A stretch of 64,000 nt of DNA from Aquatica leii (Eukaryota; Arthropoda; Insecta; Coleoptera; Lampyridae). Of this stretch, positions 56,095 through 64,000 are shown piece by piece. The first letter of the stretch is position 1; the number at the start of each line of letters is the position of its first letter. Under the pieces are notes generated by a model. The model saw only the letters and a list, made by a program, of their open reading frames with translations. It had not been told where the DNA came from and did no database searches. The DNA lies in NCBI GenBank assembly GCA_035610365.1, contig CM069432.1, positions 105,915,529 through 105,979,528 of the forward strand, read 5' to 3'. The position numbers and the translations under genes are program-made.

Positions 56095-57178
56095 AATGAA
56101 AGAAGAAATTCAGTATAAGCCACATAAAATTCAGAGGAAGTCATTAGAAACGTCATTAAACATTTTACCACATAAATCAGTCGAAAATTATAATCGCCAA
56201 TATATTTTCTTAGAATGGTGCGAAAAAACACGGAATTAAAAAATATAGTAAAAATGTTTTACTGACTTATTTTTCCGATCTATCAAAAGAATATTCTCTT
56301 TCTTCGATGTGGTTATATTATTCTATGTTAAAAGCAAGGTTGCTTTTAACATAGTAAAAAATTACGTTGACATTAGCAAATATAAAAAACACAGCTTTTT
56401 TAAAACAAAAAGAAAGAACTCCCACTCCAAAAAAATCAAAAACTTTTTAACAAGAAGAAGTACTTGAATTTTTACTAAAGGCACCTGATAAAATCTATTT
56501 GGTTATGAAGGTAATTTATGCAAACTTTTTAGAATCAATTTGATATGAATGCAATAATAATTTTAGATTTCTGTTATATTTGGCATTGCTGGGGCTTTAC
56601 GTAATAAAGAATACCTGAATTTAAAAGTAAAAAACATAGAGCACAAGAAAACAATTCTAGTTGTTCATGTAACTAAACAAAAACCAACCGGCCTAGATTG
56701 TTTGTGAGCATTTCAGAGTTTGAAGGAAAAGCAAAATCTATAAATTTATTTGACAAATATTTAGCTTTGTGTCCTAAGCAGACGCCACACGACCAATTAT
56801 TCGTAACTTACAGAAATAGCAAATGCACAATCCAACCAGTAGGAATCCATACTTTTTGAAGAGTACCAAGCAAAATTGCTAACTATCTGCATTTACCAAA
56901 ACCATCACTCTATACGGGACACTCTCTTTGCCAACGCTGAAAAGTCTTACATTGAGAAATCCTTGTTCAATAAAACAAAAATCGCAAAAACTATTTTAGG
57001 TGAAAGTCAAACTGACAACATAGGTATCACCAACGTTAATTGTAGCAAGGACTTACAAGTCATTAAAATAGATAATAATCCTAAAACATTTTCAGTTGAA
57101 ACTCCTTCTACTTCAGGAACTAATTTTTATAATGCTTCAGGGTTTACGTTCACATTTAATATAACTAATAATAAGTAA
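56095..57178 (+). pseudogene. Crypton-like tyrosine recombinase (broken)
   Basis: A site-specific recombinase that would excise and integrate the element by strand exchange. The N-terminal core-binding part reads MKEEIQYKPHKIQRKSLETS, YNRQYIFLEWCE and, after a frame change, NVLLTYFSDLSKEYSLSSMW followed by LYYSMLKAR. A further block is EEVLEFLLKAPDKIYLVMK, where a probable intron (56509-56564, GTAATTT to TTTTAG) follows. The catalytic domain opens ISVIFGIAGALRNKEYLNLK with the box I Arg in GALR. The end reads LPKPSLYTGH in one frame and AEKSYIEKSLFNKTKIAKTI in another, placing the box II GH and the Tyr region (SYIEKS). Several stops and frameshifts make it inactive. The last open stretch (56876-57178) ends in a Ser/Thr-rich tail. 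Confidence 0.7.
56323..56354. repeat. Perfect 15-bp inverted repeat inside the recombinase pseudogene
   Basis: CTATGTTAAAAGCAA (56323-56337) and TTGCTTTTAACATAG (56340-56354), separated by GG. The right arm replaces expected coding sequence after SMLKA, so it looks like a templated fold-back mutation. Confidence 0.7.
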
Positions 57179-57800
57179 ATTTGTTTTGTACTTGTTATTT
57201 CGGTTGCTGTATATTTTGTCAAAAAAAATGTATAACATGTTATATTTAAGTTATGAATCATTTCGGTTGACGCTAAAATTTTGTATGCACGACAGCAGTA
57301 AAGTGTCTTTATCGAACTTGCCTGTTACTCGCCTTGCTCGCTACGCTCGCTCGGCCCATAACCTCAGACTCATTCTATAAAGAATGACTTTACTGACTTA
57401 GTACATAAATAACTATTAGATATAATCAATGCTTAAAATAATAATGTTTTTAAATAGTTTAAACAACTTTAGCAATAAAAACTTACGTTACTTGTTTATT
57501 TTTGTGTTTTAAATCACAATTAAGAATTACGTCCAAATTAATTCTATTAAACTAATGACAACTGACTTGATTTTTAATTTAAAATTAATATCTTAAATTT
57601 TAAATTTGACTTAGTAACAGGTAGAAAGGTTTTAATACTTCTAGTAGTGAAAAAAATGGTATATATACCACGGTTGAGAAGTTCATTATAACCTGCGCGA
57701 TATATATATGGACGCCTCGCGATATATTCTATCGCTTAAGTTATGATCATACAGTTCTCAATTTTCATATATAATATACTAGCGTCGTGTAAATGCTAAA

Positions 57801-59040
57801 TGTGCCTCTACAATAAATTACGGTTTTAAACTAAGTTTAAAGATTCACCAATTTCTCAACAGCGCAAGCGTAGTTTAATTGCTGCAGTAACATTTTATTT
57901 ACACTTAATTTAATAGATCAAATTTTTAACCTAAGGGTTTTTTTGTAATAAAAAAAAACAAGCGCGACTTGAATTACAATTTCTGATGGAAATCATTATC
58001 TACAGAAATTTTTTGTTGGTTTGAAATTCTTACAGCAAAGATTTGGTAACTACTAGGTCTCTTCGGTCAATAAGAAATCTACACCGCTAATTTTTAAAAA
58101 TTAAGTAAACGTAACTTCATATTTTATAAGTAAACTGTTGTTCTTTTGCTACTATTTTGTTTATGTTCTAACCTATATTTAATGCTGATTGTGAAGTTTT
58201 TTTACTGCTGTGATTTTTGCTAATTTCTATACTGGTGAGCGCGGACAAGAGAAACATAAATAGATCTCTGTGTAAATATCCACCCACGTCCAACGATTAT
58301 GTGAACCAGCGTTGCGTGTTGTCAGTACTGACTATCTCAAGCCTGAGTAAGGTAGTTTCCTGCTTTTTGTATTTTATGTAGAGTTTGTTTGCTTTTACAT
58401 TTCTTTTTTGGCCAGTCAATATTTGACTAGGGCAAGTGTATTTGTAAATTTTGATTGATGTTGCGATTGCTTAACTGAAAGGAAACAATTCCTTATTACT
58501 TAACTAAATTATTTTAAGCAATGTAACTAAGTTTACAAAATACTTATTTAATTGTTGGGAAACTATTTGCTACCATTAGAAGTAAATAATTTTTAAGTTT
58601 GGTGTGTTGCTGGCTCCATTTAATTAACATTCATATTTGTGTTTTTCTTTTAACTAACTGTACATTATTCTACTAAAAAAATTTGTGTTTTTAATGTATT
58701 GGTATTTAGGCTTTAGTAATTTTGACTATATTATAAATTACAAATTAAATTATTTGGCACTTATCTTATATATCTTTATATCTCTAAATATTCTAAGTTT
58801 CTTTTTATTGAATTATGTAAGCTATCTGAAACTATAAGCTGGATTATTGTTTACTGCTTCCTCTCTCCTATTGCGCTACGGCAATATTGATCAGTATAAA
58901 TTCCATTTGGAATTAACTTGCTTTTGATTTACCTACCCCAATGCAACTGTAGAGAGAAGGTGTAATAACCCTGACATGTTTCTCCAGCTTACAATTATGT
59001 AGACCTGTTCGTATCTACCCTTGTTTTATTAGCTTATCAG
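57801..59040. other. Spacer, no recognised gene
   Basis: Mixed AT-rich sequence. A slightly GC-richer piece at 58230-58360 has no recognisable motif. Confidence 0.4.
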
Positions 59041-60060
59041 CTAGTGCCTTTCCCAACGTTGCTGTAACTGTTGTGTCATTTCATTTATATTTGGTCTTAG
59101 TGTTCCTATAGTTTTATATCTTTTTTGTTTTGCGCGAGTAGTCTTGTGAAGTGTATTTATTACTTCTTGTTTATCTAAGTCTAGATCTATTTTTTTATTA
59201 ATATTCTTGCAGTTTTTCCTTTCTTTTATTTTTCTTATATTTACATTTTTGTTTTTTATTTGACTTTTTGTATGTTTTTAATGTTTTTTTCTTTTCTATT
59301 TGTGGCAATTAACAATTCTCCATCTTTAGTAGTATTTAGGTTTTTTATTTTATTTGATTTTTTTTTCTTCCAATATTTTTTAAATAATTTTTAGTGTTTC
59401 GTTACAGCTTTTACCTTGTTGGTTTACTATTAAGGTATACGTTTGTTTACCTTTTTTTCCTTATCTTTATTTTCTATGTTTCGTTGATTTTTTAGTTGTA
59501 TAGATTTTAATTTTTTTATTAATTTTTTGCAAAAGACATATCACTATTTTTTTGAGGTCCGCTAATATTAACTCTTCCAGTTGATGTAGCGTTGATTTTT
59601 CTGGTATTCTTTTTCTTAATTTGTGTAGTTTATCACACATCTCTTCTTCGTTTTTGCACTTAATTTTTGTTTGTATATTTGTTATTCCTGGCTAATGTTA
59701 CTTTTTTTCCTATTATCTCAAAGTCTTCTTCACCATCTTTTGTTTCTGGATATCTATTATTAAACATGCGGTGTAAATTTTTGTCCGTTTTCTAACTCGT
59801 CTACAGGATTCCCACTGACTATTCTTGTTTTTTGACTATAACGTCTTATGGTTGTGATGTCATTTACTTTTTCTTTTTCTTGTTTATCATTTTTATGGTT
59901 TGTGTCACTATTTCTCTGGTATTTCTTGTAGTATCTTTTATTGCTAAGTTTTTTGTCTGTATTTTGGTCTCTATAATATTGTAAACATTTTTATCTCTTA
60001 TGGCCGTTGAATCTTAAAAAACAGATTTGTTTGTGTCTTTGCGTCCATGTTTATCTTGTC
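59041..60060 (-). pseudogene. Strand-asymmetric coding remnant (retroelement ORF1-like, unassigned)
   Basis: The plus strand is strongly T-rich. On the minus strand, coherent charged segments appear in alternating frames: TAIRDKNVYNIIETKIQTKN, NTREIVTQTIKMINK, RIVSGNPVDELENGQKFTPH, FNNRYPETKDGEEDFEIIGK, NEEEMCDKLHKLRKRIPEKS, TLHQLEELILADLKKIV. They look like a charged, partly coiled-coil protein such as a LINE ORF1 or gag. No zinc knuckle, RT or other diagnostic block is visible and frames change every 20-40 codons. The family is unknown. Confidence 0.35.
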
Positions 60061-61190
60061 CATTCTTTTTCATTTCTGCTTCTCTAAATTTTCTTTTATT
60101 GTTTGTTTGTTTTTTTTTTTCTTCTTACTCACTAAAAAGAATTTTTGCTTTTTTTTTATTCTAAGTACTTATATACATACCCACATAACCAAAGTTAACC
60201 TTACTTGTTCAAAAAGTGATCATACTTCAACCTGAAAAGTTGACAAGCATGTGGTATCTTTATCGTGCCTTTTAGTCGTTCATAAAAGAAGAAAACACGT
60301 TTCTTTGTTTTACAACTGGACGAAAAGTAATATTGCTTTAAAATTTTATAGCTTACAAGACAGATGTACATAATGAAAATCAATAAGACTATTTTTTCTT
60401 GTTTCACATAGTTATTTTTAATTCTGAAATATATTTGTGTGGAACAGTTAGCATAACATGCGACACCGCTCGAATTAATTCGAGCGTGCACATTTTGGCC
60501 CATTTAGCGCAAGAGAATTAACTCGAGCATGCACATTAAGGGGTTAATTTAAACTTAACAAAAATAGTTTTCAAGAATTATTGAATTAAAATCAAACAAA
60601 CGCTCACCGTTTGTAAAATTTTAAATTATGTTGTTGAAGTGGAAGAAAATGGGCATAGGAATTTAAATAACCACCGGGTTGTTTTAAGACTAGCTCAAAA
60701 TTGACAACGTTATTTTACCTGCTAGACAATTCTTCAAGTTTTGTTGACGTGCGTGTTGTACAAGTCAAGTGTTAACTTTGTGTAATTGTGTTATACTAAT
60801 AGTTCCAGTTATAAAGGTAAAACATTTTTATACATATTTTAAGCAGACACAAAAGAACACATAATTCATAATTGCAGATGTATGGTCAGTATACAAAAAG
60901 ACATAAAAACAGGCTTTCCCTAAATTTTCCATGTTTACCCTGATTTTAGAATACCCAGATTTTTTACGATTTTCTGAATTGCTGGGAACCCTGTAAAAAA
61001 TCAAATCAAATATAAACATTAATGCTTTAGTTAGGTATTTTTTCTAATTTAAGCTTCCGTAAAATGAATAGTTTCTACAGCCACGGAAATAGACGTTTTA
61101 GTGGCAACAAAGATGTGGATTAGAAAATCGAGAGAAAGACTAAAAAAGGGTTAAAGGCGATGACATTTATTTTAGATGTTTTTAAATTTG
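60061..61190. other. Spacer with a 20-bp palindrome
   Basis: The palindrome CGCTCGAATTAATTCGAGCG lies at 60467-60486. A 23-bp direct repeat overlaps it (60472-60494 and 60515-60537, two differences, ending TGCACATT). No gene is recognised. Confidence 0.5.
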
Positions 61191-61194
61191 TTGT

Positions 61195-61690
61195 TGTCGT
61201 TGAGCAACTGAAAAAATAGCAGTTTTTAAACATTTTCAAATCCAACAATTATACATCTTTTTCAGTTAACTTCAGGTTACTCTAGCAGGTTGATCGAAGT
61301 GCAAAAATTGTATATTTTAAACAGTTTTAAAATTAAACAGTAAACTACCTATTTGGATTAACTTTAAGTTATCCTAACAGGTTGAACGTTAAGCAAACAA
61401 AAATTGGTATCTTTTGGTCAGTTTTAAATACCAATAATTAACGATCACTTTCGATTAACTTTAGATTACCCTAACAGCTTGAGCGTTGAGCAAACAAAAA
61501 ATTGTATCTTTTTATTAGTTTTAAAATTCAACTATGCACCGATCATTTCGATTAACTTTAGGTTAGCCCAACAGGTTGACCAATGAATAAGTAAAAAAAA
61601 TATCTTTTAAGTAGCTATAAAAGTGAACAATAAGCTGTTTTTTTGGTTAATTTCGGGTTATCCTAAAAGGTTGACCGTTGAATACACACA
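61195..61690 (+). repeat. Tandem array, unit about 92-97 bp, five copies
   Basis: Units are anchored by TTAACTTTAGGTTACCCTAA-like blocks starting at 61266, 61358, 61455, 61552 and 61647, each followed by CAGGTTGA-C-GTTGA and AAAAATTGTATCTTTT. Spacing is 92, 97, 97 and 95 bp. The copies are diverged, so this is an old satellite-like array. No coding frame is kept across units. Confidence 0.8.
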
Positions 61691-61922
61691 AGTATCCTAT
61701 GGAGGGATTAAGTGGGACATAGTTCACTATTGGGTGTACTTTTGGGTACTCTATGATGACATTTGCCCATCTGAAGCGGTTACCTTTATAACGACTTTTG
61801 GTTACTCCGTGTTACTAAATGTCATACTAGCGCCCATGTATAACACACCTGACAAGCCATGTAGTTGAAACACATGGTAACCGCAGAAAAAATGTTCAGA
61901 TAAATTAAAATAGCAAAACAAG

Positions 61923-63180
61923 ATGTAATCTATCAAAAATTGCTTTGGCGATCTAGTCTAAATGAAATATTAAAAACGTACCAGTTAGTTAAACACCGTA
62001 ACATACGGAATAAAACCTTCTCCTTATTTAGCAGTACGATGTTATCTATAAAAAAAGGACGTATATTTCTCTTAGCATCAGTAATAATCCATCGAGGCTT
62101 ATATGTAGGTGATGTACTTACCGTTGCAGAAACGTTGAAACATGCAAACAAAATAAAAAGCAATTAATTAGTCTATTAGCATTAGGTGGATTTAACTTGC
62201 GTCAATAGCAATCAAATAAAAAAATTTTACTTTTAAATTCAAATAACATTTAGAAACAATTCTTAAGTTCAGAACGAGATGAGGCATAAAAAGTACTTGG
62301 CATTTAATGGCAGCCCATATTAGATACAATTATTTATGAAATTAAGCCATTTAAAGAAACTAAACATGTCACCAAAAGGAAAATGTTGTCTGAAATTGCG
62401 CAGTTTTTTAATCCGTTAGGACTTTTAAGGCTCGTTATAATTACATCAAAATTATTAATGCAAGAAATCTGAAAATTAAATTTAAATTGGGACAAATCAT
62501 TACCTCAAAAACTTATGTTAGAATGGCAAGGTTTCAAAAATCAGTTAATTAATCTAAACAGATTTAATTTACAACATAGGGTTATTTTAAATAACGCTTG
62601 TCATTTACAAATACACGGTTTCACTGATGCAAGTGAAAAGGCTTATGACGCCTGTATTTATTTAAGATCATACGATAATCATAATCACTATCACCTTAAC
62701 TTGATTTGTGCTAAAACGCGAGTGCGTCTATTAAAACATTTACTTTTTCAAAATTAGAATTATTAGCAGCCAATCTACTAGCAAAACTATATAAAACAGT
62801 TATAAATTCATTAAACCTAAAAATTGACAGAACAAGATTTTGGTCTGATTCTACAATTACTTTTAATTGGATAAAAACGCACACGCTAAAAACATTTTTT
62901 GCTAATCGAGTAGCACAGATACAATCAAACAAAGATACCACTGAGTCAGTAACCGAATTTATTTTTAACAAATCTACAATGAGTTTAGGAAGTTAATTGG
63001 CTTTCACATAGAAAGAAAATTGAGATTACTTACCATTGTCAATAATACAAAATTGTTCTGAACAGCGTGCTAATGTTGCATTAATAAGAATTCAAAAATG
63101 GGAAAAACTATACATTCATAACAATATTAATAAGAGTTGGAGCATACTGCCTTAGGTTAGTAAATAACATAAAGCGACAA
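61923..63180 (+). pseudogene. BEL/Pao-type pol rem­nant: RT end, connection, RNase H
   Basis: The C-terminal RT begins at QDVIYQKLLWRSSLNEILKT (61935), with GLYVGDVLTVAETLKHANK at about 62097-62150, where the family has YVDD (here YVGD). The following region reads KHVTKRKMLSEIAQFFNPLG, LMLEWQGFKNQLINLNRFNL, HGFTDASEKAYDACIYLRSY, the block that Pfam calls Peptidase_A17/Pao connection. RNase H follows, with ELLAANLLAKLYKTV, FWSDSTITFNWIKTHTLKTF and FANRVAQIQSN, then decayed sequence to 63180. Frames change at least three times, stops are frequent and a catalytic Asp is replaced. Gag, protease and integrase are not visible, and no LTR pair was found. Confidence 0.8.
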
Positions 63181-64000
63181 TCCAAATCAATTGAACTAAT
63201 TTTATGTTCAGAACTTGCAAATTCTGAATTTTGCATTATTAAATTTGTTTTTGAAAATGTATGATGTTAAATTTTACTTCGAATGCTCGGTGGAGCTGGT
63301 TCAAGCTAAACCTTTCTTTTAATTTAATTGTAACTTGAAATAACACCACAAACACTATTTACAATTTATTTGCAATATTTTACACTGTTTACTAACACTA
63401 TGATAATCATTTTTGAAATATGAAACTGAAATAACGGTAGCCAACGCTACAACCCAAACAACACGCTAATGTTTAAAAGACATAAATAAAACGTACTCGT
63501 AGATGGTCTATAGATAGTATAATTTACTCAAAGTCGGGCGGATATTCGACATCTAAATGTCCGCGGTATTTACGTATAACTTGAATCTAGTTTTAAACGT
63601 ATTTACAATGTTTCGTTTCTCAACTTCTAAAAGATGTATTTAATTGTACCGAGTTGTAGCATTATAATTTAACGTACATTTAACGTTAAATTTTGTATCT
63701 CTAAAAGATGTCTTAGAGTATAACAAATTTAGACTGAATAATGTGTATAAAGAATATGCCAATATTAGACGTTCATTTTTTGCGAAAATGAGACATCGTA
63801 TAGATATCATCTTAAACACGCACAGAATATGTTACTTTTTTGATTTTAAATGTGATTTCTTTATTCGATTAAAGATCGGTTATGTACATTAGATACATCA
63901 AATTAGAAGTTGCTTTAAATTATAAAAGTGGTAGAGATATTCAAACCTTTTACATATAACCGAATTGGTAAGTACATTTTTTAAATAAAAAATATTATAA
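63181..64000. other. AT-rich spacer to window end
   Basis: No gene is recognised. It may contain non-coding sequence of the BEL/Pao element but no LTR boundary is defined. Confidence 0.4.

Larger units (their letters stand above)
54985..57800 (+). mobile_element. Crypton-like tyrosine-recombinase element
   Basis: The ends are defined by the short derivative at 1785-2090: its left 75 bp match 54989-55062 and its right 215 bp match 57585-57800. Between them lie a tyrosine-recombinase pseudogene and two small open frames. Cryptons lack inverted repeats and are moved by a single recombinase, which fits. Insects carry a recognised Crypton lineage (CryptonI). The right end contains the conserved small hairpin GCGATA...TATCGC (about 57718-57735), as in the derivative. 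Confidence 0.65.

Noticed and set aside
1..64000. CRISPR array, bacterial operon or phage region
   Set aside because: Spliceosomal introns, eukaryotic mobile elements and a eukaryotic promoter are present. The only tandem arrays are minisatellites or satellites without unique spacers.

Overview
This window reads as an intergenic or heterochromatin-like stretch of an arthropod genome, most likely an insect. It is very AT-rich. Transposon coding sequence is interrupted by GT–AG introns. The mobile-element families (intron-bearing Tc1/mariner-like DDE elements, GIY-YIG Penelope-like elements, BEL/Pao and Gypsy retroelements, a Crypton tyrosine-recombinase element, and a DUF4817-type transposase) are ones I associate with insects. 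I found no convincing host protein-coding gene, no rRNA and no tRNA. Almost every recognisable reading frame is a mobile-element remnant broken by stops or frameshifts, so the annotation is largely a map of nested and decayed transposons.

Layout. 1-2.6 kb: a tyrosine-recombinase C-terminal remnant, a minus-strand Gypsy RNase H remnant and a short Crypton-end-derived repeat. 2.64-5.44 kb: a Tc1/mariner-like element with near-perfect terminal inverted repeats, TA target duplications and an intron-containing transposase pseudogene. About 6.2-12.0 kb: an old remnant (the right part piggyBac-like) split by a 4.7-kb hAT element (perfect 8-bp target duplication), which itself holds a small MITE in its 5'-leader intron. 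12.7-14.6 kb: Penelope-like locus A. 14.7-16.2 kb: a Gypsy LTR/gag remnant. 17.2-20.6 kb: a minus-strand non-LTR retrotransposon with ORF1, endonuclease and a truncated reverse transcriptase. 21.5-23.2 kb: a decayed minus-strand gene with a TFSDT-GGQNRN block (DUF7869-like). 23.5-24.5 kb: a second type of Penelope remnant. 25.2-27.8 kb: Penelope-like locus B. 30.6-31.5 kb: a DUF4817-type transposase relic. 32-41 kb: scattered fragments of transposases. 44.6-45.5 kb: a strong pol II promoter with three heat-shock-element cores, followed by a gag-like coiled-coil ORF. 46.7-48.4 kb: an LTR-like non-coding stretch. 50-52 kb: a 40-bp minisatellite bracketed by 350-bp direct repeats and abutting a CHHC zinc-finger-like reading frame. 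53.57-54.74 kb: an element with very long inverted repeats. 55.0-57.8 kb: a Crypton-like element. 59-60 kb: a strand-asymmetric coding remnant. 61.2-61.7 kb: a tandem array of roughly 95-bp units. 61.9-63.2 kb: a BEL/Pao pol remnant.

The most notable structures are these. (1) Two Penelope-like loci share the same head-to-head inverted junction but have different target-site duplications, which implies that the inverted dimer itself was mobilised. Hairpins resembling a hammerhead ribozyme core lie at their ends. (2) A heat-shock-type promoter (three TTCnnGAA cores, a TATA box and an initiator 30 nt downstream) drives a retrotransposon-like transcript. (3) A Crypton-like element with well-defined ends is accompanied by a 0.3-kb derivative that carries only those ends. 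(4) A CHHC zinc-finger-like ORF runs out of a minisatellite.

All assignments come from reading the sequence and recalling family motifs. No alignment or database search was run.
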